A stretch of 64,000 nt of DNA. Origin: Desulfurococcales archaeon (GTDB lineage: Archaea > Thermoproteota > Thermoprotei_A > Sulfolobales > Desulfurococcaceae). The position numbers were made by a program, and so were the translations under genes. Each line of letters begins with the position of its first letter. Position 1 is the first letter of the stretch. The DNA lies in assembly GCA_027022365.1 (NCBI GenBank), contig JALVYU010000031.1, positions 1 to 64,000 of the forward strand, given 5' to 3'. A model generated the notes under the pieces. That model ran no database searches. It worked only from the letters and a program-made list of their open reading frames with translations, and was not told the DNA's origin. Of this stretch, positions 1-8,342 are shown one piece after another.

Positions 1-94
1 ACCCCCTATTCTTCAGCTCCTCACCCAACATGAGGGCAAGGGTTGTTTTGCCCGAGTCATATGGTAGTAGTCCTGTAATAAGGATCTTCATCAT
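1..94 (-). CDS. P-loop NTPase, 3' part cut off by window edge
   Basis: Only the first 31 codons lie in the window. The reading begins MMKILITGLLPYDSGKTT, in which a Walker A loop of the form GxxPYDSGKTT follows an initial beta strand, so this is a nucleotide-binding P-loop protein. The start at 94 (or the ATG directly after it, at 91) is favoured over the upstream ATG at 103 because GGTGATC, complementary to the archaeal 16S 3' end, lies just upstream. The specific family cannot be decided from this fragment. It is divergent from the surface protein that begins at 226. Confidence 0.6.
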   Translation of the reverse strand, partial: MMKILITGLLPYDSGKTTLALMLGEELKNRG

Positions 95-146
95 GATCAC
101 CATGTAGCAATAGAGACGTAGACGTCAGCATAGCGGATCTTGGAAG

Positions 147-173
147 GGATAGGTAATCATATATTCCCTATCC
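147..173. promoter_or_regulatory. inverted repeat upstream of the surface protein gene
   Basis: GGATAGG at 147-153 is matched by CCTATCC at 167-173, with arm centres 20 bp apart (two helical turns). It lies in the divergent intergenic region between the P-loop gene and the surface protein gene, about 55 bp before the latter's ATG. The spacing suits a dimeric repressor operator, but no regulator is identified. Confidence 0.3.
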
Positions 174-225
174 AATATACAAGCCTATATTGACATCGGA
201 TATTAATGTTACAGCTGGGTGGACA

Positions 226-1893
226 ATGATGAAAAAACTCATGGCAGTACTCGCATTGTTAATAATCCTTTCAGTGTTCTCAACACCGATGATCAATGCT
301 CAATATGTAGTGGTCTCAACATCTCGAACAGTGTTCATATATGCGCCATGCTTCGATCCCGAACAGAACCTTACAGGGACACTGAAAGAGCTGGTAAACA
401 GTTCATCAATATATATTGTTAAGCCGCAGCCCCCATATACGCCACTATATGGATTGCTAAGCCTTGTCAACGGTTCTTGGAGCCTTGATAAAGGTATACC
501 CGGTAATGTAATACTGATACTAGGCAACGGCAGCAGGCTATATCCATACAAGATCATAGACCAGAAACACCTGCAGGCGAGATTGGGGAAAGAATCGATG
601 CTTATAGCGGTACAGGGCATTAACCCGGAGTATTTCAACTATAGTTCAAACCCTTACTACAACATAACAAAGCAGTATATTCCACCACAGAGCATAGTAG
701 TCCCGATCAATGGGACCAGCGAGTGGAAACTACTTGATACCTCGATAAGCGTCTACAAGATAACTGGTGGATACCGTCTGGTCATAAAGGGATACATAAA
801 TATCCTCGTCAGCAACGAAACTTATACCACACCAATAGTTAAACTCAATATTACAAAAACGACGACAGAAGTAGTAGCAGGCGTCTATTGGCTAAAATTC
901 CACCTAGTACCGGAAAACAATCAAATTCTCGTCATAACACTTGGAACTAGGGAGCCAAGAACATGGATAGGAAAGAACTATGGTGAATTCCACAATCCTG
1001 TGACTCCGTGGCTTCCCCCAAGTTTCGCAGAAACAATAGGGTTCAACGCGACAAAGTGGGCGTTAAAAGAAGTGACGTCATTCTATGTCTCATTAGCTGG
1101 CTTCATGTATTCGTATACAAAGTCGAGATTCATAACGATCAATTATCCTGTCATCTATAATGCATATATAGTCGCTAAAGCACTAGGCCTCGATGAAAAG
1201 CAGACCAATGAGCTCATACAAATAGCGCTAGACGGACTAAACAAAATACTTGACACCACCAGGAACAAACTAGGAGCGGACACATCGATCTTAATATACT
1301 CATCCTTCAACAAGCTTCCCAAACCACAAGAAATAAAGAATACAATAGAGGTCGTCCCTGGACTATACAAGATAAGCGGAGCAATCGATGTTAGTGCATT
1401 ACCTGAAGGAACACAAATAATTAATATAAATGGTGAAAAGTATCTGATCGTGCCTAACAATGATCTAAAAGGATACCTACTAGTAAAATCACCCTACTCT
1501 AAGACTGGAGTACAAGGCACTATGCCTCCAGACGCTGTAATCGGAATATTCGGTGCACTTGCAAACGATTACGGGATAGCAGTATCGAAACTACTATACG
1601 AGATCGTTAGCCTCCAAAACAAGGTCTCCGACCTAACCGCGGACAACATTAAGCTTAAGGACGAGAACTCCCAGCTCAACCAGACGGTTGAGAATCTAAA
1701 GGCCGAGCTCGGCAAATATAAGGCCGTAAACGCTAATCTTACTAGTAAAGTCCTGGACTTAGAGGATCAAATAAAGAAACTAAAGCACGACGTTGATAGT
1801 GCAATTCTCTATGCAACGGCGGGTGTGGTTAGCATAGCCATCTTCGTGCTAATACTCTACTATACTGTGAGTAAGAGTATTAGGAAGAGGTAA
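226..1893 (+). CDS. secreted, C-terminally anchored surface protein with coiled-coil stalk
   Basis: A predicted cell-surface protein of 555 residues. Residues 1-25 form a classical signal peptide (MMKKL, a hydrophobic core, then INAQ). The ectodomain of about 430 residues carries more than ten N-x-S/T sequons. Residues about 458-526 are a strong heptad coiled coil, followed by a single membrane helix (about 530-548) and a basic cytoplasmic tail (SKSIRKR). This order of glycosylated head, coiled-coil stalk and C-terminal anchor is that of S-layer stalk proteins such as Sulfolobus SlaB, but I see no sequence match that proves homology. The start at ATG 226/229 is preferred over an upstream in-frame TTG at 190 because GGGTGG lies just upstream and the signal peptide begins there. 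It is transcribed alone and converges on the next gene. Confidence 0.7.
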   Translation: MMKKLMAVLALLIILSVFSTPMINAQYVVVSTSRTVFIYAPCFDPEQNLTGTLKELVNSSSIYIVKPQPPYTPLYGLLSLVNGSWSLDKGIPGNVILILGNGSRLYPYKIIDQKHLQARLGKESMLIAVQGINPEYFNYSSNPYYNITKQYIPPQSIVVPINGTSEWKLLDTSISVYKITGGYRLVIKGYINILVSNETYTTPIVKLNITKTTTEVVAGVYWLKFHLVPENNQILVITLGTREPRTWIGKNYGEFHNPVTPWLPPSFAETIGFNATKWALKEVTSFYVSLAGFMYSYTKSRFITINYPVIYNAYIVAKALGLDEKQTNELIQIALDGLNKILDTTRNKLGADTSILIYSSFNKLPKPQEIKNTIEVVPGLYKISGAIDVSALPEGTQIININGEKYLIVPNNDLKGYLLVKSPYSKTGVQGTMPPDAVIGIFGALANDYGIAVSKLLYEIVSLQNKVSDLTADNIKLKDENSQLNQTVENLKAELGKYKAVNANLTSKVLDLEDQIKKLKHDVDSAILYATAGVVSIAIFVLILYYTVSKSIRKR

Positions 1894-1913
1894 TAACAGA
1901 GATAATTGTTATT
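1892..1913. terminator. bidirectional terminator-like hairpin between convergent genes
   Basis: AATAACA (1892-1898) and TGTTATT (1907-1913) form a perfect 7-bp inverted repeat with an 8-nt loop, followed on the plus strand by ATTTTATTT. It spans the stop codon of the surface protein gene and the stop of the convergent YdjM-type gene, so one element could serve both. Confidence 0.4.
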
Positions 1914-2394
1914 TTATTTCAATTATCAGGTATTTTACCAACAGTTCTAATGCACCAGAATAGATAAGCCAGGACAACAGCAAGATAAACGCTATTATAA
2001 AACCCGTGGCTGTCGAGGCAAAACTGTCTGACCTAAAAATTCTCAATCCATAGGCCCTGTTACTGAAAGGCCAGAATATGAAGACACCTCTCTTTGTAAG
2101 GCTATCACAAAAAATATGTAGAAGCCAGCCAGCCGCGAATGAGAGCGTCAAAGACCATACATTATCACGGAGTAAATTGAGAGGAAAAAGAATTAACAAT
2201 AGGTAGAGACCTATAGTCCCGATAAGCACGGAGAACAAATTATGTAACGATTTTCTATGCTCAAATCCTAGATCGAAATCTGGTACATAACCACCTATAC
2301 TTCCCATGATTAGACACAATGGGGCCAGATAAAGTTTAGAAGCGAAAAATAGGCCGGATATAGCACCTATTATGACATGTATTGACCTATGCAT
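1909..2394 (-). CDS. YdjM/DUF457-type membrane-bound metal-dependent hydrolase family protein
   Basis: A 161-residue polytopic membrane protein. The N-terminus (MHRSIHVIIG) and the motif GFEHRKSLHNLF at about residues 43-54 place conserved histidines and an arginine next to membrane helices, the hallmark of the YdjM / DUF457 family of putative membrane-bound metal-dependent hydrolases. A second polar cluster (HIFCDSLTKRGVFIFWPF) near residue 95 is also typical of that family. Four to five hydrophobic segments are visible. The catalytic activity and substrate of the family are not established. It lies downstream of tiaS on the same strand but is separated by 100 bp that may encode a small guide RNA. 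Confidence 0.75.
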   Translation of the reverse strand: MHRSIHVIIGAISGLFFASKLYLAPLCLIMGSIGGYVPDFDLGFEHRKSLHNLFSVLIGTIGLYLLLILFPLNLLRDNVWSLTLSFAAGWLLHIFCDSLTKRGVFIFWPFSNRAYGLRIFRSDSFASTATGFIIAFILLLSWLIYSGALELLVKYLIIEIK

Positions 2395-2414
2395 GGTTTT
2401 CTACCACTCATTAA

Positions 2415-2474
2415 TGGTCAGCAGAGGACCACATCTTCATCTATCAGTTCGATCCCGGGGTATCTCTTCATCCC
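2415..2474 (-). ncRNA. candidate C/D box sRNA
   Basis: Read on the minus strand: a C-like box ATGAAGA (2471-2465), 17 nt, a perfect D' box CTGA (2447-2444), 3 nt, a C'-like box ATGAAGA (2440-2434), exactly 12 nt (TGTGGTCCTCTG) and a perfect D box CTGA (2421-2418). The C'/D half has textbook archaeal geometry; the first guide is longer than usual and both C boxes deviate by one base from RTGATGA. It fills the gap between tiaS and the YdjM-type gene. This is pattern evidence only. Confidence 0.3.
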
Positions 2475-2494
2475 TACCCATAATATCCGGAATA

Positions 2495-3853
2495 TCAGGC
2501 TATAAAGCGGCTCTCTCCCTTCAAATAAAAATTAGTCGGGGTGTATCTCTCGGGAAACCCCTTCTTTTCTTTGCCGAACCTTTCAAGTGGTTTCATAAGG
2601 TGCTTGAACGCTCTTGGTGGGGGCTCATACCATCCAGTAGATATTTTTCGCTCAAGGTAAACAATCTCCCTAGGCAGATCCCCTACTCTCAAGCCGCATT
2701 TGGGACACTTAAATCCCTTGTTTTTCCCGGCGCTTTTAAGCCTAGAACCACAGCGGGGACACAGCGGATTCAATAACTTTACACTAGGGGCGAGGGCTAC
2801 TACATGGAGCTTTTCGAGATTTATGGTGGGTCCATGCCGGCTACTCATCGGCCGGATGACTCCCATAACCTCTACGATATCGCCCGGTAGAAGCTTCTCT
2901 ACTATGTCTCTGAAACGACCGGTTGGCTCGTATGCGGCTACATCAATTACATGGATGCCATCTGTAACACTAAATATTACGTGTCCTCCAGTTATTCTCT
3001 TAGGCTTGGAATGAACTCTTACTTTAACTCTCACAGATCTATAGATGTAGGCTCCTCTCAGATTATTAATCCTCAATAAATGCGCATCCGTGTGTTGGTT
3101 AGTCCGAAAAATCAATGCCCCTTCTACAGGCTCCTCTATGTCCAGCATTCCGAAAGCCTCAAGAACATCCCCGGGTTCTTCGCCCCTTATCCCGAGCAGT
3201 ACTGGGTCTGGACCATGCGGTAGGATTAAGGGCTTATCCGTCTCCCAGTCATAGTTTAGAAAAGTTCTTCCACGTGTAGCAATCGCCATCTTCTTCACTG
3301 ATTCAGATGATACTTTTCTAGGTTTTCCATAATTCTCCTCAGATCTATACGCTATTAATTCGTAGGTATAATCAGTCCTAGTCATGTGGTACCCTATCCC
3401 CGCAAGGCTGCCGATAAGGCCTCTGTGCCCCCTAGTTATTCTTTCATAGATTATCTTATCGCCGAGCTTACCGATGATGCGGTCTAGTAATGACGATGGT
3501 ATGATATCCGATAATGCTTTACGAGAAAACCATTCGAGAAGAGCGTTGATCTTACCCTTATATAGGGCCATGCCTGGCTGGCTCTCCGGGTGTCTGTACT
3601 CCGATACATATTCTTCAGCATATGCAAGGGCTTCCTCAAACAAGTCCTCTGGATCACGGCTCGTATCTAGTCTGAGGACAAGTGCTCCATTTCCTCTCGT
3701 CTTCCATGGAACGCCGGGATTCAACCTAATTAGGTTTGGGTAATCAATAAGCTTTATTTTCGGATCATGTAACCATTTCCCAAGTAACCTGTAAATAAAA
3801 TGAGTTGTGCATCCGCCACGGGGCGAGTCTATATCATCGACGCCTAAATGCAT
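2495..3853 (-). CDS. tiaS: tRNA(Ile2) 2-agmatinylcytidine synthetase TiaS
   Basis: TiaS ligates agmatine to the wobble cytidine (C34) of tRNA-Ile2 with ATP, so that the anticodon reads AUA instead of AUG. The start MHLGVDDIDSPRGGCTTH is the family signature of the N-terminal kinase-like region. Later come the TRGHRGLIGSLAGIGY segment, an OB-fold-like region and a C-terminal zinc ribbon with CPRCG and CPKCG at about residues 365-386. The length of 452 residues suits the family. ATG 3853 is chosen over the in-frame GTG at 3868 because family members begin at this point and GGAGTGAT lies about 10 nt upstream. It is co-directional with dys, whose stop is 11 nt upstream, so the two are probably co-transcribed. 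Confidence 0.93.
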   Translation of the reverse strand: MHLGVDDIDSPRGGCTTHFIYRLLGKWLHDPKIKLIDYPNLIRLNPGVPWKTRGNGALVLRLDTSRDPEDLFEEALAYAEEYVSEYRHPESQPGMALYKGKINALLEWFSRKALSDIIPSSLLDRIIGKLGDKIIYERITRGHRGLIGSLAGIGYHMTRTDYTYELIAYRSEENYGKPRKVSSESVKKMAIATRGRTFLNYDWETDKPLILPHGPDPVLLGIRGEEPGDVLEAFGMLDIEEPVEGALIFRTNQHTDAHLLRINNLRGAYIYRSVRVKVRVHSKPKRITGGHVIFSVTDGIHVIDVAAYEPTGRFRDIVEKLLPGDIVEVMGVIRPMSSRHGPTINLEKLHVVALAPSVKLLNPLCPRCGSRLKSAGKNKGFKCPKCGLRVGDLPREIVYLERKISTGWYEPPPRAFKHLMKPLERFGKEKKGFPERYTPTNFYLKGESRFIA

Positions 3854-3864
3854 GATCACATGTA

Positions 3865-4890
3865 TCACTCCTTAGACAACAGACATTTAGCTCCAGCAAC
3901 GATTATCGGAAGGAATACTGTAGCATCACCATATACTACGACCTGTTTTCCGGACGGCTTTATCTTGTTCCAACTAATTGCTTCACGAGGTTGTGCACCG
4001 CTGAGACTTCCATCATATTCTACAGCAGTAGTAATGTATACCGCATAATCGAGCCCATCCTTGAACTGTGCCCACCATATCGTGTGATGCTTGCTTATAC
4101 CTCCACCGATTATCAGGCCTCCAAGCCTCTTGGACTCGAATACCATGTCAAGTATCTTCCTCTCATCGCTTAGCAGATCTAGCTTTAATCCAGTGAAGGG
4201 CTGGTTAAATACAAGCTGTGAACCAAAAGCGCCATCCACAATACCGGGCACGAATACAGGGATCTTTTTAGCGGCTGCGGCAGCCAGTATGCTGTAAGGA
4301 TCCTTTATTCTTTTACCAGCTTCATAAAGTAGTTCACTCGGACTCCACTCTTTCTTATCCTTAAGTATTTCGTCAAGGAGATTCTTTACGAACTTCTCGA
4401 TCGGTAAGCCATAATTTTCCATTGGTATGAACACGTTTCCAAGCCTATGTATTTCTAAGACCCGAAGCATAGAGTCGTCGGCCAGCCAGTCTCCCTTATA
4501 GTACTTATAGCCTAATCCCCTGGCAATGTCGTGGTCGATTGTACCGCAGGTTGTTATAATAGCGTCCGCGAATCCCTCCCTGATGAGCTGGGCAAGCACG
4601 CCTCTAAGCCCTGTAGAGACTAGATTGCCTGTGAACGCTAGGATCCTAGTAGCATCTCTGTTTCTCCACATTTCTGCTAGTATTTTCGCTGCGGCATAAA
4701 CGTGTCCTGCCATGAACCCATGTGATTTACCGAGTGCTTCGACTAGTTTACAGACACTCATATCTCCTCTAATGAAGTAGTCCTCAACGGGTTCTTTCAA
4801 TAATATTTTTCTCGCGTCCTTCAAAACAGGCGTATCATCCACGTCTGACACGACAACATCACCATTACGGGTTATAAGGAAATTATGCAA
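3865..4890 (-). CDS. dys: deoxyhypusine synthase
   Basis: Transfers the 4-aminobutyl group of spermidine to a lysine of archaeal translation factor aIF5A, the first step of hypusine formation. The 341-residue product carries the NAD-binding motifs FTGNLVSTG and TTCGTIDHD, the conserved VPGIVDGAFGSQ stretch, and the active-site lysine in GGGISKHHTIWW (about residue 267), equivalent to the lysine that forms the enzyme-imine intermediate. No key residue appears missing. It is upstream of tiaS on the same strand, linking two translation-related modifications. Confidence 0.93.
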   Translation of the reverse strand: MHNFLITRNGDVVVSDVDDTPVLKDARKILLKEPVEDYFIRGDMSVCKLVEALGKSHGFMAGHVYAAAKILAEMWRNRDATRILAFTGNLVSTGLRGVLAQLIREGFADAIITTCGTIDHDIARGLGYKYYKGDWLADDSMLRVLEIHRLGNVFIPMENYGLPIEKFVKNLLDEILKDKKEWSPSELLYEAGKRIKDPYSILAAAAAKKIPVFVPGIVDGAFGSQLVFNQPFTGLKLDLLSDERKILDMVFESKRLGGLIIGGGISKHHTIWWAQFKDGLDYAVYITTAVEYDGSLSGAQPREAISWNKIKPSGKQVVVYGDATVFLPIIVAGAKCLLSKE

Positions 4891-4923
4891 CTATAACTGT
4901 TTTTCACAAAATCATCGACTCTA

Positions 4924-5646
4924 CTATGGAGTGTACTTCTCGACCTCTATGGGTTGCACACCGAGATAGTCGATGACCATGTATATGTCCTTAAGGAAAT
5001 TGTTGAGCTCATATATGCTCATTATCAAGACATCATCATACACTCTGATCTTGGGCCTAGTAAGCGTAACGACTAGCGGAATTATTGTTTTGGCATACTT
5101 GAAAAACCTCCATTTGCTGATCGCCCATGCTATATGCTCAGCAAGTCTGAGGGCTCTCGTTTTATGTTTGCTCGCGATCTCCTTGAGAGCCGATGGGGAG
5201 ACCCCCCTTGTCCAGTGCTTACAATCAATAATGATGCATCTCCTCGCACCCACATCAATTCCCACTACATCTACCTCTAGCCTCACCGGCCTAGTTAGCC
5301 GGAAATTATTTCTAACAATGTAGCCATGACCCGACAGTATTTCTTTGGAGAATAGCTCGAAGTCGTGCCAGTCGAGATAAGGAGCTATGCGTTTGTAATA
5401 AACGCCTCTTCTTATCCCATAGATAGCAGCCTCTATGGGTGCCTCAACGACGACTCTATCATTATTGCCTATGACTCTGATCCCAGGCATGGATGAGCAT
5501 AGTTCTAATAACGTCTCGCGGGAAATACCGGTTATCCTGCTGAGCTCATTAATGCTTATCTCTCTGTGTTTGAGCAGCGTTTCTAGGAGGCTAGATAATA
5601 GAAACATCAAGGGTACACCATGCACGGTATTTCTGTTTTCACACAC
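4924..5646 (-). CDS. winged-helix plus PD-(D/E)XK nuclease domain protein
   Basis: Residues about 18-70 form a helix-turn-helix (ISINELSRITGISRETLLE). Residues about 93-150 contain an Mrr-like restriction endonuclease core: E97 in DWHDFELF, D126 in RLEVDVVGID, and D141-C-K143 in IIDCKHW. These fit the E...D...(D/E)xK active site of the fold, so metal-dependent DNA cleavage is predicted. GTG 5646 opens the frame; ATG 5607, with GGTG eight bases upstream, would trim 13 non-domain residues and is an alternative start. It is divergent from the PCNA gene across less than 100 bp, suggesting shared control and a DNA repair or replication role. It is not recognised as a named enzyme. Confidence 0.7.
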   Translation of the reverse strand: MCENRNTVHGVPLMFLLSSLLETLLKHREISINELSRITGISRETLLELCSSMPGIRVIGNNDRVVVEAPIEAAIYGIRRGVYYKRIAPYLDWHDFELFSKEILSGHGYIVRNNFRLTRPVRLEVDVVGIDVGARRCIIIDCKHWTRGVSPSALKEIASKHKTRALRLAEHIAWAISKWRFFKYAKTIIPLVVTLTRPKIRVYDDVLIMSIYELNNFLKDIYMVIDYLGVQPIEVEKYTP

Positions 5647-5731
5647 TATAGTTGTTGTATTGTCATGAAAAACTATTAGATTTACATGTTAGAGTATTAT
5701 ATTGTGGTATCAGCGATTATCGGTGGTGCAT

Positions 5732-6469
5732 ATGGCGAGAATAGTCTATCCAGAAGCAAAATACATCAAGAGCATTATCGATGTTCTCGCAAAACTAGTA
5801 GATGAAGTAGCCTTCCAGCTAACACCTGACGGCTTAAGGGTGAAGGCCTTAGACCCAGCGAGAGTTGCTCTCATCGACATCGATCTGCCCTCAACAGCTT
5901 TCCTAGAATACGACGTTTCCGAGGACACTATAGCTGGTATATCAACAGCCAACCTAGCAAAGCTGCTAAAGAAGATTAAGAAAGGAGATAAATTCGTCAT
6001 GGAGGTAACAGAAGACACGATTACGATAACCATAGAGTCTATATCGCGGCGAAAATACCGGTTCAGAAACATGGAGGTACCGGTACCCGATATCCCAGAG
6101 GCAAAACTAGAATTCAATGTTGAGGCCCAGCTCCTCGTCGATGTGATTAAACACGCGATCAAGGATGCAGAGGCAGTAGGCGATACATTAGAAATAGAGG
6201 CACCCGACGAGGACACTCTCTACCTGAGAGGTGTGGGTACTACGACGACGGAGACAAAACTAACCCGTGACATGGCAGCACTAATAGATCTCATTGTTAA
6301 AGAGCCCAGCAAATCAATGTATCAGCTGGAATATCTCAAACACGTGGTTAATTTGACAAGAATAGCAGAAATCGTTGTGCTGAGATTCTCTAGTGATATG
6401 CCTCTCGAAATGGAGTTCAGTCTCGCCGAGGGCAAGGTTAAGTACCTGTTAGCACCCAAGGCGATCTAG
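5732..6469 (+). CDS. pcn: DNA polymerase sliding clamp (PCNA)
   Basis: Ring-forming processivity factor for replicative polymerases and for PIP-box proteins such as Fen1, ligase and Nre. The 245-residue protein begins MARIVYPEAKYIKSIIDVL and shows PCNA landmarks: LTPDGLRVKALDPARVALIDI at the first beta-alpha repeat, FRNMEVPVPDIPEAKL around the interdomain connector, and a C-terminal MPLEMEFSLAEGKVKYLLAPK. ATG 5732 has GGTGGTG immediately upstream (5722-5728), which rejects the upstream in-frame extension. Crenarchaea often have three PCNA paralogues; only one is in this window and I cannot say which subunit it is. Confidence 0.93.
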   Translation: MARIVYPEAKYIKSIIDVLAKLVDEVAFQLTPDGLRVKALDPARVALIDIDLPSTAFLEYDVSEDTIAGISTANLAKLLKKIKKGDKFVMEVTEDTITITIESISRRKYRFRNMEVPVPDIPEAKLEFNVEAQLLVDVIKHAIKDAEAVGDTLEIEAPDEDTLYLRGVGTTTTETKLTRDMAALIDLIVKEPSKSMYQLEYLKHVVNLTRIAEIVVLRFSSDMPLEMEFSLAEGKVKYLLAPKAI

Positions 6470-6521
6470 CCGGTATATAACATGGTGCTTTAAACAGCTA
6501 ACCTGGTGCCCCATCGATTTG

Positions 6522-7166
6522 ATGCCCTCTAGAAAAACTGATTATGCATCACACATTATTTTCCGGATAAGTCACCTAGCTAAGGAAATAAAGGAATATG
6601 GAGGGCGCCTTGTAGTTCTTAATGATATTGCAACAGCGCTTTACGGATTGATTAAACCTGTATCAGAGATACGGATACTTGTTGGTGACATAGAGGATGA
6701 AAGACTAGCGGAAATTGTTGTTAACGGTCTTGGGATGACTGGCTATAAAGATGATATATTGAAAAGTTTGAATACTATCGACAGAGCTGTTCTTAATCCA
6801 TTATTCATTCCAATAACCATTGTAGAGAAGCCTAGGAAACCTGTAGATAGAGTGATTCTTGAAGAGCCTATAGAGTTTGTTGATAATCAGATAGAAATGA
6901 ATCTTCCTAGATTAGAATACCTGATAGTTAAGCTCCTAGACATCGGAGAGTATCCATATATTGTCGATGCGAGCGCTCTTCTACTCGCCCATATTGACTT
7001 GATAAATATAGATGTCCTCATGAACTACGCGGATCTGTCCCCTATAATGGATTTGTTGCGTAATATTAGAGAATTCACTAGTATTTTCCCGGAGCTTAAT
7101 AAGCATCAAAGTAAAATAAGTGATCTAATGGAAAAAATAAAAGACTCCTACAAAACCATTTTCTAG
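6522..7166 (+). CDS. uncharacterised protein, possibly a degenerate nucleotidyltransferase fold
   Basis: A soluble 214-residue protein I cannot assign. The segment GGRLVVLNDIATALYGLIKP, followed by a strand IRILVGD, resembles the opening of MNT-type nucleotidyltransferases, and the later PRLEYLIVKLLDIGE resembles their helical tail. The catalytic GS...DxD signature is absent, so any relationship implies loss of catalysis. ATG 6522 directly follows a TTG codon at 6519 and either could serve. The stop codon is immediately followed by the ATG of the PhoH-KH gene with no intervening base, so the two are translationally coupled and probably functionally linked. Confidence 0.6.
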   Translation: MPSRKTDYASHIIFRISHLAKEIKEYGGRLVVLNDIATALYGLIKPVSEIRILVGDIEDERLAEIVVNGLGMTGYKDDILKSLNTIDRAVLNPLFIPITIVEKPRKPVDRVILEEPIEFVDNQIEMNLPRLEYLIVKLLDIGEYPYIVDASALLLAHIDLINIDVLMNYADLSPIMDLLRNIREFTSIFPELNKHQSKISDLMEKIKDSYKTIF

Positions 7167-8342
7167 ATGGAAAATGATCATGGTGATGCCTACATGCCGC
7201 AGGAGAGCATATTTGCTCAGCTAAAACCACTCTCACCGGGACAAAGGGAGATAGTCGAAGCTTTCAGGAATAAGAACTATGAAATAATAGGTATATTTGG
7301 ACCTACAGGGTCAGGTAAGAGCTTGTTTAGTGTACTCTATAGTATAGATGCGGTCCTCCGTGGAGAATATAATAGGTTCATACTCTCCCGCCCCATAGTC
7401 GATGTAGTCACGGGAAAAGAATTAACGGCAGCGGATATAGGCGAACTATACTATGATATCGCCATTAGTTATCTCAAAGACATTCTGCACGGGTTCGTGG
7501 ACTGGGGTATAGTCAAGAACATGCTCGAGACAGGGAAGATCATTGTCGCGGACACTCATTATCTGAGGGGAAGGACATTTGATAACTCAATAATATTTCT
7601 GGACGACGCGCAGAGCATACCCCCTGAAAGCGCTGTCGAGATAATGATGAGAATAGGCAGAAACAGTAGATTCATTACTGCTGGCGATCCTGTGTTCCAG
7701 AAGACGAGTAGCCGAGACGGTGCAAGCCTGCTCAGAGAAATCCTGCTGAGCGAAGACACCGCCAAAGTCATTGATTTAGGGCTGAAGGATATAGTGAGGC
7801 CAGGAGCACGTCGTGGTATAAGGCTACTCCTAGAGATCAGAATGAGAAGGCGTGAGCTGACGGAGGTAGAAAAACGAATCATGGACTCTGCCAGGATTCA
7901 TGCGCCTGATGCTGATGTTATAACGGTTGCAGAATTCGTCGATGAGAAGAGAAAATTCAATATAGAATCGGAGAACGCACCGGACGCCATAATAGTTGTT
8001 AAGGAAGGGCATCTAGGACGAATAATTGGTAGAGGAGGAGAGAGGATAGAGGCTATAGAAGCAGATACTGGGCTTAAGATAAGAGCGGTGGAACTATCCC
8101 TGGACTTCAAGCCATTAATAAGAGCACTACACCCGGTAGGATGGATACACAGGCACATCATAGACGTTGATTTTGCAGGCCCGAATCTAGCAGTTAAAGT
8201 AGAGTCCGAGGGATTCGGAGCATTTGTTGGGCAGAGAGGCTTCTACGTGAAATACCTCGATGCCGTAATGAATAAGATACTCGGTGTAGGCGTGAAAGCT
8301 ATAGAAGTAGAAACCGGTGGAAGGCAGAGGAGAAAGAAGTAA
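7167..8342 (+). CDS. PhoH-like ATPase with C-terminal KH domain
   Basis: A 391-residue protein combining a PhoH-type P-loop ATPase (Walker A GPTGSGKS at residues 45-52, Walker B IIFLDDAQ at about 142-149, sensor region FITAGDP) with an RNA-binding KH module (GRIIGRGGERIEAIE near residues 282-296) and further KH-like sequence to the C-terminus. The combination predicts an ATP-dependent RNA-binding or RNA-remodelling factor; related archaeal proteins usually carry a PIN nuclease domain instead or as well, and none is visible here. It starts on the base after the stop of the preceding gene. The specific RNA substrate is unknown. Confidence 0.85.
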   Translation: MENDHGDAYMPQESIFAQLKPLSPGQREIVEAFRNKNYEIIGIFGPTGSGKSLFSVLYSIDAVLRGEYNRFILSRPIVDVVTGKELTAADIGELYYDIAISYLKDILHGFVDWGIVKNMLETGKIIVADTHYLRGRTFDNSIIFLDDAQSIPPESAVEIMMRIGRNSRFITAGDPVFQKTSSRDGASLLREILLSEDTAKVIDLGLKDIVRPGARRGIRLLLEIRMRRRELTEVEKRIMDSARIHAPDADVITVAEFVDEKRKFNIESENAPDAIIVVKEGHLGRIIGRGGERIEAIEADTGLKIRAVELSLDFKPLIRALHPVGWIHRHIIDVDFAGPNLAVKVESEGFGAFVGQRGFYVKYLDAVMNKILGVGVKAIEVETGGRQRRKK

